A DNA stretch of 64,000 nt from Bacteroidaceae bacterium. GTDB taxonomy: Bacteria; Bacteroidota; Bacteroidia; Bacteroidales; Bacteroidaceae. Positions 18,389 through 26,614 of the stretch are shown here, in pieces. Each line of letters begins with the position of its first letter. Position 1 is the stretch's first letter. The translations under genes were made by a program, and so were the position numbers. Where the stretch lies: the NCBI GenBank assembly GCA_017442185.1, contig JAFSAT010000025.1:102081-166080 (forward strand), given 5' to 3'. The notes under the pieces are model-generated. The model was given only the letters and a program-made list of their open reading frames with translations. It was not told the origin of the DNA and made no database searches.

Positions 18389-18707
18389 CCAATATATTAA
18401 AAAGCCTGCAAAAAACTTAGCCAAACTTGTTAGAATTAGAAGTTGTTTGAATGTCTTTCTATAAAAGAGCTGTTAAAAATCAAAGGAAATAAATTTAAAC
18501 AGCTTCTAATCTGTTTGGCGAAGATACGCTATTTTTTTTAAAAGTATTTCCTTTTTACCTAATATAAAACGTAAAATATATATTTATAGTGTACGATTCG
18601 CGCAAACATCTGTTCGTGACACAACAGATTAGGCATGATAAACCACTCAAAAGTAAATTTAATAAAAAAAAGATAGTTATTAGTAGCGCAGTTTGAAAAA
18701 TATTGTT
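18389..18707. other. Divergent intergenic region porQ/tonB with a degenerate inverted repeat
   Basis: About 360 bp separate the two starts. Copies of an AT-rich 16-mer lie in opposite orientation at 18436-18451 (TTAGAAGTTGTTTGAA) and 18494-18509 (TTTAAACAGCTTCTAA), 14 of 16 positions complementary, enclosing 42 bp. The same 16-mer appears in other gaps of the window. Nothing coding is visible. Confidence 0.6.
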
Positions 18708-18715
18708 TATTTTTG
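18708..18715 (+). promoter_or_regulatory. Candidate -7 element of tonB (TATTTTTG)
   Basis: Full match to TAnnTTTG, 38 bp before the tonB ATG. A TTTG stands upstream but only 12 bp away, so the -33 box is uncertain. Confidence 0.5.
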
Positions 18716-18752
18716 CCCGTTGTAACGTGTGAAACAAAATAAATCTAATATA

Positions 18753-19475
18753 ATGGCTAACGTAAAGAAACAGGAAGGCAGCCTTCTCGAAGTAAAGAAG
18801 AGCGCCGAAGCAAATCTTGAGACCAACAAGACAACATGGCTCTTGATTGGTTACGTGTTGGTGTTTGCAGCTTTGTTCGTGGCATTCGAGTACACAGAAA
18901 CAGAGAAAAAGCAGACAGGTGAAATCATCAGTCAGGGAATCCTCCTCGAAGAGGAGATAATGGTGCCCATCACCCTTCCCGAGAAAAAGGTGGTACCTCC
19001 CCCTCCCCAAGCAAAGCAGATTACCGAAATTCTTGAAATCGTAGAAGACGATGCCGAGATTGAGGAGAGCGAAATTATGTCGGTTGAGGATCAGGGTGAA
19101 GTTGTAGAAATCAACGAAGAGGCCAACATTGTAGTCGAGGAGGTTGTAGAAGAGGAGACAATCTATCAGGTTGTAGAGCAGCAGCCCGAATTCCCCGGCG
19201 GTATGAGAGCACTGATGAAATATCTGCAAGACAATATCAAGTATCCCCGCATCAGCCGTGAGAATAATTCACAAGGTAAAGCATACGTGAACTTTGTCGT
19301 AAATACCGACGGCTCTATACAAGATGTTGAGATAATGAAGAGCACAAGCGACATTTATCTTGACAAAGAAGCTGTGCGCGTGGTAGAGGCCATGCCTCGC
19401 TGGAACCCCGGAAAGCAGGCCGGAAAAGCGGTGCGTGTGCGCTTTACTCTTCCCGTGACATTCCGTTTGCAGTAA
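18753..19475 (+). CDS. Energy transducer TonB
   Basis: 240 aa. One TM helix (WLLIGYVLVFAALFVAF, about 28-45) anchors it in the inner membrane; a Pro/Glu-rich periplasmic stretch follows (PEKKVVPPPP, then acidic repeats), and a TonB C-terminal domain from EFPGGMRALMKYL through GKAYVNFVVNTDGSI to the last strand. It transmits proton-motive force to outer membrane receptors such as the one at 23525. The ATG at 18753 is preferred to an in-frame GTG at 18729, because it follows a -7 box by 38 bp and the extra residues are polar. Bacteroidales have many TonB proteins, so no partner can be assigned. Confidence 0.92.
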   Translation: MANVKKQEGSLLEVKKSAEANLETNKTTWLLIGYVLVFAALFVAFEYTETEKKQTGEIISQGILLEEEIMVPITLPEKKVVPPPPQAKQITEILEIVEDDAEIEESEIMSVEDQGEVVEINEEANIVVEEVVEEETIYQVVEQQPEFPGGMRALMKYLQDNIKYPRISRENNSQGKAYVNFVVNTDGSIQDVEIMKSTSDIYLDKEAVRVVEAMPRWNPGKQAGKAVRVRFTLPVTFRLQ

Positions 19476-19492
19476 TTTGCATAAAATACAGA

Positions 19493-19529
19493 AGAGGCTG
19501 CTCCACATACGGTGTAGCCTCTTTTTTTC
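19493..19529 (+). terminator. tonB terminator
   Basis: A 7-bp stem AGAGGCT/AGCCTCT with a 16-nt loop is followed by seven T. It lies 18 bp after the tonB stop and 29 bp before the next start codon. Confidence 0.85.
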
Positions 19530-19557
19530 ATCATATACACCATAAAAAATAAAGAAT

Positions 19558-20532
19558 ATGTATAGCAGCGAACAGATAAGAGAGATGGTAAACAGTTTTA
19601 TAGCCACGCTTGATATTGAACGCGAACCAAAGGAACTGTACCGTCCGATAACATATACCCTTTCGCAAGGCGGCAAAAGAGTGCGTCCGGTACTTTTTCT
19701 CATGGCCTATAACATGTATAAAGATAATTTGCACGACGCCCTGTATCCTGCCGTAGCAATGGAGACCTATCATAACTACACACTCATACACGACGATGTG
19801 ATGGATCGTGCCGCCATACGTCGCGGAATGCCCACGGTGGCAGCAAAATGGGGCGACAATGCAGCAATATTATCGGGCGACACAATGTTGGTGCTGGCAT
19901 ACGAATTTATCTCAAAATGTCCCACAGAAAAACTGCCCGCAATGTTGGCACTCTTTACACAGACAGCCAAGGAGATTGGTGAGGGGCAGCAATACGATAT
20001 GGAATTTGAGACACGCGAGAATGTCAGCGAAGAGGAGTATCTCGAAATGATACGCCTTAAGACATCTGTGCTCATGGCAGCCTCTTTGAAGATGGGTGCC
20101 ATACTTGCAGGAGCCAACGATGAAGACCAAGCCAACCTCTATGCCTATGGCGAAACAATGGGACTTGCTTTTCAACTTCAAGACGATATGCTCGATGTAT
20201 ATGGCGATGCAGCAGTGTTCGGTAAAAAAATAGGAGGCGACATAGTGTGCAATAAAAAGACTTATCTGCTTATAAAAGCCATGGAACAGGCCTCACCTGA
20301 CGAACTTGATGCAATAAATGAGTGGATGGCAAAGGAACGGTTTGATGAACAGGCCAAGATTGAGTTCTTCACTGCTCTTTATGACAGGTTGGGAGTGCGC
20401 ACTCGTTGCGAAGAGAAGATAAACGAATTGTTCAACCGCTGCGACGCCTACATCGAAAAGGTATCGTTGCCGGCAGATAAAAAAACGGCACTAAAGGAAT
20501 TTATAGACTCTTTGTTGAACAGAAATCTTTAA
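19558..20532 (+). CDS. Trans-polyprenyl diphosphate synthase (farnesyl/geranylgeranyl type)
   Basis: 324 aa, head-to-tail condensation of IPP with allylic diphosphates. The first Asp-rich motif is DDVMD at 79-83 (short form, two residues between Asp pairs) and the second is DDMLD at 209-213; GGKRVRPVL near residue 38 binds IPP. The residues before the first motif (MET-YHNYTLIH) have an aromatic at position -5, which tends to limit product length to C15-C20, but this is only suggestive. Downstream genes follow with gaps of 15 bp or overlaps, forming a unit through the DAHP synthase. Confidence 0.93.
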   Translation: MYSSEQIREMVNSFIATLDIEREPKELYRPITYTLSQGGKRVRPVLFLMAYNMYKDNLHDALYPAVAMETYHNYTLIHDDVMDRAAIRRGMPTVAAKWGDNAAILSGDTMLVLAYEFISKCPTEKLPAMLALFTQTAKEIGEGQQYDMEFETRENVSEEEYLEMIRLKTSVLMAASLKMGAILAGANDEDQANLYAYGETMGLAFQLQDDMLDVYGDAAVFGKKIGGDIVCNKKTYLLIKAMEQASPDELDAINEWMAKERFDEQAKIEFFTALYDRLGVRTRCEEKINELFNRCDAYIEKVSLPADKKTALKEFIDSLLNRNL

Positions 20533-20547
20533 GACGCATATACAAGA

Positions 20548-21264
20548 ATGCCTTATCGCAGACTTCCCAAGACCGACCAAGCACGCATAAGAACACTCAC
20601 AATGGCGTTGAAAAGCAATGTGAGGGATGGAATTTTTATGAATGTCCTGACATTTGACACGTATCATCGTGTCGAGGAATTTCTCGCGCGTTTCTCGCGC
20701 GAGGTTGCCGAATACCGAAAATGTGTAGTGGAGCAGTCGTCCAAACGAGGCAATCTCAAATACGAAGCAGCTCTGAAGCGTGCACGTATGTATGTTTCAC
20801 ATTTTATTCAGGTGTTGAGTATGTCGATAGTGCGAGGAGAAATAGCACGCAGCAAACGCTCATACTATGGATTACCGCAGGACGAAGACTCCGTGCCCAA
20901 TCTCTTCTCGGAGAGTGCGGTGCTTGAGTGGGGGCATCGTGCCATCGAAGGTGAACGTCGTCGGCAGGCCGAGGGAGGGGTTCCCATTTACAATCCCACA
21001 ATGGGACGAATGTCGGTGGAATATGAGATATTCAAGGAAATGTATGAAAGGCAACGCCATTTGGGACAGCGTACAGCCGAGACGTTGCAGAATATTGCCG
21101 CCATGCGTCCCGAGGCAGATGCTATAATTCTTGAAGTATGGGGGCAGATAGAGAAGGCTTTTTCAAATTATCCTCCCGAGGAACGTATCAAAAAATGTGC
21201 GACATTCGGAGTGATATATTATACCCGAACCGACCGTAAGAAAAAAGATGTTAAAAATGATTAA
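20548..21264 (+). CDS. Conserved hypothetical protein of unknown function
   Basis: 238 aa, soluble, basic (many Arg and Lys), with no signal peptide or membrane segment and a mainly helical pattern. I do not recognise a named domain. Visible landmarks are the start RRLPKTDQARIRTLTMAL, a central SYYGLPQDEDSVPNLFSE and a C-terminal NYPPEERIKKCATFGVIYY. It sits 15 bp after the prenyl synthase and overlaps the TatD start by 17 bp, so it is translationally linked with TatD. Its look is that of a Bacteroidales-specific conserved protein. No function is offered. Confidence 0.75.
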   Translation: MPYRRLPKTDQARIRTLTMALKSNVRDGIFMNVLTFDTYHRVEEFLARFSREVAEYRKCVVEQSSKRGNLKYEAALKRARMYVSHFIQVLSMSIVRGEIARSKRSYYGLPQDEDSVPNLFSESAVLEWGHRAIEGERRRQAEGGVPIYNPTMGRMSVEYEIFKEMYERQRHLGQRTAETLQNIAAMRPEADAIILEVWGQIEKAFSNYPPEERIKKCATFGVIYYTRTDRKKKDVKND

Positions 21265-22045
21265 TCTTGTAGATACACATACACACCTTTTTGTAGAAGA
21301 ATTTAACGAAGATAGCGACGCAGCAGTTCGGCGTGCCATAGAATCGGGGGTGCATCGTATGTGTCTGCCCTGCATAGATGCGTCAAGCGTGGGATTAATA
21401 AAAAACATGTGTACGAGATACCCCGGTGTATGCTTTCCTATGATAGGGCTTCATCCTACCGAGGTTGGCGATGACTATCTTTACCAATTGGAGCAAATGC
21501 ACTCATTGCTCTCTTCAGACCCTGCATACATAGCAATAGGCGAGGTTGGCATAGACCTATATTGGGATACATCGCGCAGGGAATGGCAGCTCGATGCTTT
21601 TGAGCGACAGATATGTTGGGCACGCGATACTCATTTGCCATTGGTGATACATTCGCGCAATGCTTTTGACGAACTGTATTCCATTATGGATGCACATCGC
21701 AGCGATTCGCTTACCGGCATTTTCCACTGCTTCTCGGGTACAGCCGATGAGGCACGCAGCCTGTTGAACTTCGACGGTTTTATGTTGGGAATCGGTGGAG
21801 TGCTCACATACAAAAAGAGCACACTGCCCAAAGCCCTTATCGAGGCAGTTCCTCTTGAAAGAATTGTGTTAGAGACCGATTCGCCCTATTTGGCTCCCGT
21901 TCCGCACAGAGGAAAGCGAAACGAGAGTGCATTTATAACACATACAGCAAAAACCCTTGCCGACATTTATGGCGTGAGCGTCGAACAGGTGGCAAAAATC
22001 ACCACAGCCAATGCCGAAAAGATTTTTACAAAAATTGTATCATGA
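21248..22045 (+). CDS. TatD-family metal-dependent hydrolase (DNase)
   Basis: 265 aa TIM-barrel nuclease of the TatD group. Metal-binding signatures: DTHTHLF at the start, GEVGIDLYWD, HSRNAFDE, FHCFSG and ETDSPYLAP, all in the usual order. Family members are 3'-5' exonucleases or deoxyribonucleases with a proposed role in DNA repair. The frame from 21248 starts MLKMINLVD; a start at 21257 (MINLVD) is equally likely. It overlaps the preceding hypothetical gene by 17 bp and the DAHP synthase by 4 bp (ATGA). Confidence 0.93.
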   Translation: MLKMINLVDTHTHLFVEEFNEDSDAAVRRAIESGVHRMCLPCIDASSVGLIKNMCTRYPGVCFPMIGLHPTEVGDDYLYQLEQMHSLLSSDPAYIAIGEVGIDLYWDTSRREWQLDAFERQICWARDTHLPLVIHSRNAFDELYSIMDAHRSDSLTGIFHCFSGTADEARSLLNFDGFMLGIGGVLTYKKSTLPKALIEAVPLERIVLETDSPYLAPVPHRGKRNESAFITHTAKTLADIYGVSVEQVAKITTANAEKIFTKIVS

Positions 22046-23112
22046 TGAAAATTAACACAATAGATATTTTTGAAAATAGTAGAAAACCCGTTGTGGGAGC
22101 AGGCCCATGCAGTGCCGAGAGTGAAGAACAGGTTATGAGCATAGCACGCAGTTTAGCCTCTCGCGGTGTGACATTCTTTCGTGCAGGAATATGGAAACCC
22201 CGTACAAAGCCCGGATGCTTCGAAGGAGTGGGTGCGAAAGGATTGGCGTGGCTGAAGCGTGTGCACGACGAGCTCTCCATTCCTGTCGCAACAGAGGTTG
22301 CAACCCCTCAGCATGTGGAGCAATGTCTAAGTGCCGGGATTGATATTCTGTGGATTGGTGCTCGCACCACCACAAATCCATTCGCAGTGCAAGAGCTTGC
22401 CGATGCTTTGCGAGGAGTGGATGTTCCGGTACTTGTAAAGAATCCCGTTAACCCCGACCTTGAATTGTGGATAGGTGCTCTCGAGCGTCTGAGCAATGCA
22501 GGTGTAACACGCATGGGAGTGATACACCGCGGCTTCTCATCGTATGGCGAGAAGATTTTTCGTAATTCACCACAGTGGCAACTGCCGCTTGAACTTAAAC
22601 GTCGCCTCCCCTTGGTGCCTATACTCTGCGACCCCAGCCATATTGCCGGTAAGCGTGAATTGCTTTCGATGCTTGCGCAAGAGGCCATGGATTTAAATTT
22701 TGACGGATTGATGATTGAGGCACATAATTGCCCCGAATGTGCCCTAAGCGACAATCGTCAGCAAATTGTGCCCGATGAACTGTTTATGATACTCGACAGA
22801 TTGGTGCATCGTTCGAGCAACAGCGGAGCAAACGAAATAGCACGCTACCGCGGATTGATTGATGAGATAGACGACAAAATAATGCACCTTATATCCAAAC
22901 GCATGCAGATAGCACGTGAGATAGGCGAGATAAAAAAAGAAAAAGGACTTACTGTTTTTCAGCCCGGGCGTTACAAGCAAGTGATGGAGCGTTTCGCGGC
23001 CGATAGCTCAGTGCATCGCCTGGATGTAGAGGCCATGAAAGATATTTTTGAAGCGATACATTCCGAGAGTATACGTCAACAGTTACGCATTGTAAATGAT
23101 ATAACCGATTGA
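22042..23112 (+). CDS. Bifunctional DAHP synthase / chorismate mutase
   Basis: 356 aa fusion. Residues 1-250 are a KDSA-like (type I-beta) 3-deoxy-D-arabino-heptulosonate 7-phosphate synthase, with GPCSAESEEQ, FRAGIWKPRTKP, GARTTTNPF and LCDPSHIAGKR. Residues 270-350 are an AroQ-type chorismate mutase (YRGLIDEIDDKIMHLISKRM, IGEIKKEKG). The enzyme runs the first step of the shikimate pathway and the branch to prephenate; in such fusions the mutase domain usually gives prephenate feedback control. It overlaps TatD by 4 bp and ends the unit at a strong terminator. Confidence 0.96.
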   Translation: MMKINTIDIFENSRKPVVGAGPCSAESEEQVMSIARSLASRGVTFFRAGIWKPRTKPGCFEGVGAKGLAWLKRVHDELSIPVATEVATPQHVEQCLSAGIDILWIGARTTTNPFAVQELADALRGVDVPVLVKNPVNPDLELWIGALERLSNAGVTRMGVIHRGFSSYGEKIFRNSPQWQLPLELKRRLPLVPILCDPSHIAGKRELLSMLAQEAMDLNFDGLMIEAHNCPECALSDNRQQIVPDELFMILDRLVHRSSNSGANEIARYRGLIDEIDDKIMHLISKRMQIAREIGEIKKEKGLTVFQPGRYKQVMERFAADSSVHRLDVEAMKDIFEAIHSESIRQQLRIVNDITD

Positions 23113-23202
23113 CGATTCTTCTGTTGTTGATTGATAGGGCAGTTTCATGAAAACAGCATTGATGTTATGATAAGTGTGATAATGACCACACTTCGGCACT
23201 CT

Positions 23203-23237
23203 CCTGCATCTGCTTTTTTGCAGATGCAGGATTTTTT
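23203..23237 (+). terminator. Terminator after the DAHP synthase unit
   Basis: Perfect 11-bp stem CCTGCATCTGC/GCAGATGCAGG with a T6 loop and a downstream ATTTTTT run. Confidence 0.92.
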
Positions 23238-23246
23238 CTGCCTGTT

Positions 23247-23279
23247 TTTGTCTTTTTTCATTTTTTTGCCGTATATTTG
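23247..23279 (+). promoter_or_regulatory. Promoter of the cobalamin operon (TTTG-N21-TATATTTG)
   Basis: TTTG at 23247-23250 and TATATTTG at 23272-23279 with a 21-bp spacer: both boxes match the Bacteroidetes consensus completely. Transcription would start at 23283-23286, at the first bases of riboswitch helix P1. Confidence 0.8.
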
Positions 23280-23282
23280 GCA

Positions 23283-23458
23283 CGTCTTGTTCCGCAAAAG
23301 CCTTTCTCTAAGGTGCGGATTAAAAGGGAAACAGGTGTAAGTCCTGTGCAGTCCCGCTGCTGTAAGCTCCAAAAGGTGCTTCATCCATTCATAAAAACCA
23401 CTGCCACATAAGGCGGGAAGGTGGATGAGGCGGAGCGAGCCAGAAGACCTGCAAGACG
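23283..23458 (+). promoter_or_regulatory. Cobalamin (B12) riboswitch
   Basis: All conserved blocks are present: P1 pairing CGTCTTG (23283-23289) with CAAGACG (23452-23458), the core AAAAGGGAAACAGGTG, CAGTCCCGCTGCTGTAAGC, GCCACATAAGGCGGGAAGG and the B12 box AGCCAGAAGACCTGC (23438-23452). It controls the receptor and transport genes downstream; high adenosylcobalamin should switch them off. The 65 nt to the start codon hold a weak ACCTT/AAGGT hairpin, so the expression platform may act on translation; no clear terminator is seen. Confidence 0.95.
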
Positions 23459-23524
23459 AGTCAACAGCTCATAACACCTTCGAGGAAAGGTTCGAGTCTT
23501 TGTTTTATTTCAACAACATACGTC

Positions 23525-25510
23525 ATGCGAATGATTCGCATAAGAAAAGCCTGTTTGGCAGGAGGTGTCGCCATTCTATTGCCAATGTGCACAATCTCTT
23601 CGCAGAACGAAAAGGTTAATAGGTTAGATACAGTGATTGTTCAAGCCAAGCGCTACTCGGTGCACGATACCGCAATGCCTGCACAAATCCTCTCGGCCAA
23701 AGATATGCAGCAACGCGGAGCAACAAATGCCGCCGATGCACTTAAACACATGAGCGGTGTCACAGTAAAGGATTATGGCGGAATCGGCGGCATAAAAACA
23801 GTGGCAATACGCGGAATGGGTGCGCAACATACAGCTGTGTTCTACGATGGGGTTGCAGTGGGCGATTGCCAAAGCGGGCAGGTTGACCTTGGCCGATTTT
23901 CAACCGATAATCTTAATATGTTGCAGTTTACCATAGGGCAGGGCGATGATATATATATTCCGGCACGTATGTCTGCCGCGGCAGGTGTAGTCTCGATGGA
24001 GACACGTATGCTTGAGACAAATATGTTTAATATATCTGCACGTGTGGCATCGTTTGATACGTATCAGGCAAATGCAAATATAGCGCGATGTTTGAGTGAT
24101 GAGTGCAAGGTTTCTCTTTTTGCCGACTACACCTCTGCCCGGGGCGATTATAAGTTTGATATACGTAATGCGCATAAGAGCATCAGCGGAAGACGCATAA
24201 ATTCAGATGTGGAGCATGTGCGTGCCGAGGCAAATGTAAATTGGAATATTGACAACAAGCATACCCTGAGCGCCAAAATGTATGGCAGCTTCTCGGAAAG
24301 AGGTGTGCCGGGAGCTATAATCGTGGACAATCCGTTGAGCAGTGAACGTCTCAGGAGCAGTAATATTTTCGCACAAATGTTCTACGAGTATATACCATCT
24401 TCGGTTCTAAGAATGAAATTCACGTTTAAGCATAATTATGCTTATGACAGATACACACAACCTCTGCTTGGCAATGAGCACAGCATCGACAGTTATAAGC
24501 AACACGAAACTGACCTCTCTGCTACTTTTAATTGGAGGCCCGAGGCCCTCCCGGGTTTTTCATTTGCGTGGAGCGAAGAGGTTTTTCACAACAGGCTTAA
24601 TACTACCAACAGTCACACTGTAATGTCCTCTGTTCCACGAAGAGTGACATTGTTATCGGCTGCGAGCATGCGTTACTCTTCGCGCTATGTGACGGCTGTG
24701 GCATCGTTGCTTGGAAGCAATGCTTGGGAGTGGGCCTCCAAAGGAGATGTGGCACCGTCGAGGCACCGTCTCTCTCCCTCTTTGTCGCTTGCCTTTTACC
24801 CATTTGCCGGGAATCTTACATTAAGAGCCTCATATAAAGATATTTTTCGTATGCCTACATTCAACGACCTCTATTATCGCGAGACAGGGAACTATTTGCT
24901 CTCACCAGAGAAGTGTAAAATGTTGAATCTTGGCACAGTATATTCTCTATCGGGCAAAGGGGTGCTCCGAGATTTTTATATTGCGATAGATGGTTATATG
25001 GGAAGGGTCGAGGATAAGATTGTGGCAGTGCCGGGAATTTTTGTGTGGAAGATGAACAATGTCGACGATGTAAGTCTGTCGGGGGTCGATGCAAATATGA
25101 TGGCCGAATTTGTTGTCGATGCCACACGAAATATAGATGTTTCTGCTTCGTACAGCTATATGCGTGCGGTTGATGATACTGAAGGCTCCGCTGTAAAGGG
25201 GCAACAGATTGTATACACTCCGCTTCATTCAGGTGCGCTCTCTTTGTCATTTACGGGCCGAATTATAGATGCAGGATATTCGCTCGTGTGGAGTGCCGAG
25301 CGCTATCGTCTGCCGCAAAATATACCCTCGAACAGAGTTGACGGCTATTGCGACCATTCGTTGTGGCTGTCGCACAGCAGGAATTTCGACACACTACATC
25401 TCACCGCAAAAGTGGAATTTATGAATATAGCCAATAAAAATTATGAGATTATACGCTACTATCCGATGCCCGGACGTAGTTTCAGAATCTCACTACACAT
25501 AGGATTATAA
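23525..25510 (+). CDS. btuB: TonB-dependent cobalamin receptor (BtuB-like)
   Basis: 661 aa with a signal peptide (basic start MRMIRIRKACLAGG, cleavage near residue 27), a plug domain (AQILSAKDMQQRGATNAADAL, then GGIKTVAIRGMG near 85-100), and a 22-strand barrel ending in the terminal aromatic strand SFRISLHIGL. The size matches BtuB (about 600-660 aa). Function as a B12 receptor rests on the riboswitch directly upstream and the BtuG, BtuF and BtuC-like genes downstream. TonB box near residues 37-42 (DTVIVQAK). It is first in the operon. Confidence 0.9.
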   Translation: MRMIRIRKACLAGGVAILLPMCTISSQNEKVNRLDTVIVQAKRYSVHDTAMPAQILSAKDMQQRGATNAADALKHMSGVTVKDYGGIGGIKTVAIRGMGAQHTAVFYDGVAVGDCQSGQVDLGRFSTDNLNMLQFTIGQGDDIYIPARMSAAAGVVSMETRMLETNMFNISARVASFDTYQANANIARCLSDECKVSLFADYTSARGDYKFDIRNAHKSISGRRINSDVEHVRAEANVNWNIDNKHTLSAKMYGSFSERGVPGAIIVDNPLSSERLRSSNIFAQMFYEYIPSSVLRMKFTFKHNYAYDRYTQPLLGNEHSIDSYKQHETDLSATFNWRPEALPGFSFAWSEEVFHNRLNTTNSHTVMSSVPRRVTLLSAASMRYSSRYVTAVASLLGSNAWEWASKGDVAPSRHRLSPSLSLAFYPFAGNLTLRASYKDIFRMPTFNDLYYRETGNYLLSPEKCKMLNLGTVYSLSGKGVLRDFYIAIDGYMGRVEDKIVAVPGIFVWKMNNVDDVSLSGVDANMMAEFVVDATRNIDVSASYSYMRAVDDTEGSAVKGQQIVYTPLHSGALSLSFTGRIIDAGYSLVWSAERYRLPQNIPSNRVDGYCDHSLWLSHSRNFDTLHLTAKVEFMNIANKNYEIIRYYPMPGRSFRISLHIGL

Positions 25511-25543
25511 TATTATTTTAACAAATTTTAAAAGTAATCAACC

Positions 25544-26614
25544 ATGAGACGATTCATTTGTTTATTTTCTATTCCGTTGCTTGCAACCGTATTGTTCACC
25601 TCTTGTTCCAACGACGATGATAATGGCGGCCCGGAAGGCGGTGTACCCTCTTCCTTAGGATGTTATATTGTAAATCAAGGAGGAATGAGCGAAAATGACG
25701 GCAGTATACAATTCTACGACTATTCTACGGGTGAGGCTACTGCTCCCGATGCTGAAGGAAACATTTTTGTGCAACAGAATGGCGAGATGTTGGGAGATAT
25801 TGCACAAGACCTCATGTGGGTAGATGATAAATTGTTCGTCACCCTGAGCGGCTCGCAAAAGATTGAGGTGTTGGACGAAAGTGGCAAGCGCATTCGTGCA
25901 CCGCATAAATTTGAGGTAGAAGGGGCGTCGCCACGCATGATGGCAACAGATGGCACACATGTATATGTAACCAATTACGACGGAATTGTTTATGTATACA
26001 GTGCAGCCACAGGCGACCTTGTTAAAACCATTCCTGTGGGTGTGCGTCCCGAAGGCATTTGCATCTGCGACGGATTTCTGGTGGTTAATAATGCCGGCGA
26101 CCTCTATGCATATAATGGCTCAATCTCGATAATTGATATTAAAAATGGCGATACAAAAAACATCTCAATGTGCAATCCTTATATAATGAATGTGGTATGT
26201 GACGATAAGGTGTATATAATAGATTCGGGAAATTATGCCGATATACCTTCCAACATATACTCTGTTTCGCCACGTGAGGGCACAGTTGTCTCTTTGAATA
26301 TAAGCGCTTCGGCTATTGCTGCATACGAGGGAAAGCTATATTACGTAAATACCTCTTATCTCGAAGATTGGACACCTGTGTACTCTCCGCTTATGGCACT
26401 CGATATTGCAACGGGCGAGACACAAGAACTGTTGTCTGCCGATAAGATGAAAAATATATATTCATTGTCTGTTAATCCCGAAAATGGTGATATCTTTGCA
26501 GGCTATGCCGAGTATGGTGTGCTTGGCACCATGCGTGTATTTGCACAAGATGGCAGGCAGAAGGGGGTTTTTACGGTAGGATATTATACAGGAGGTGCAA
26601 GATTTGAGAATTAG
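25544..26614 (+). CDS. btuG: BtuG-like surface cobamide-binding lipoprotein (beta-propeller)
   Basis: 356 aa. Lipobox LFTSC with Cys21, followed by an acidic SNDDDNGG stretch of the kind used as a lipoprotein export signal for the Bacteroides cell surface. The body is a repeated propeller: LMWVDDKLFVTLSGSQKIEVLD, TDGTHVYVTNYDGIVYVYS, CDGFLVVNNAG, CDDKVYIIDSG, EGKLYYVNT, VNPENGDIFAGYAEYG. BtuG of Bacteroides thetaiotaomicron is such a propeller, binds cobamides tightly and sits on BtuB. Placement between receptor and binding protein in a riboswitch-controlled operon supports that role. Gap to btuB 33 bp; overlaps the next gene by 20 bp. Confidence 0.85.
   Translation: MRRFICLFSIPLLATVLFTSCSNDDDNGGPEGGVPSSLGCYIVNQGGMSENDGSIQFYDYSTGEATAPDAEGNIFVQQNGEMLGDIAQDLMWVDDKLFVTLSGSQKIEVLDESGKRIRAPHKFEVEGASPRMMATDGTHVYVTNYDGIVYVYSAATGDLVKTIPVGVRPEGICICDGFLVVNNAGDLYAYNGSISIIDIKNGDTKNISMCNPYIMNVVCDDKVYIIDSGNYADIPSNIYSVSPREGTVVSLNISASAIAAYEGKLYYVNTSYLEDWTPVYSPLMALDIATGETQELLSADKMKNIYSLSVNPENGDIFAGYAEYGVLGTMRVFAQDGRQKGVFTVGYYTGGARFEN

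Noticed and set aside
18555..19229. Minus-strand frame of 224 codons over the tonB gene
   Set aside because: tonB has an intact TM helix and C-terminal domain; the antisense frame gives a Phe/Leu/Cys-rich shadow.
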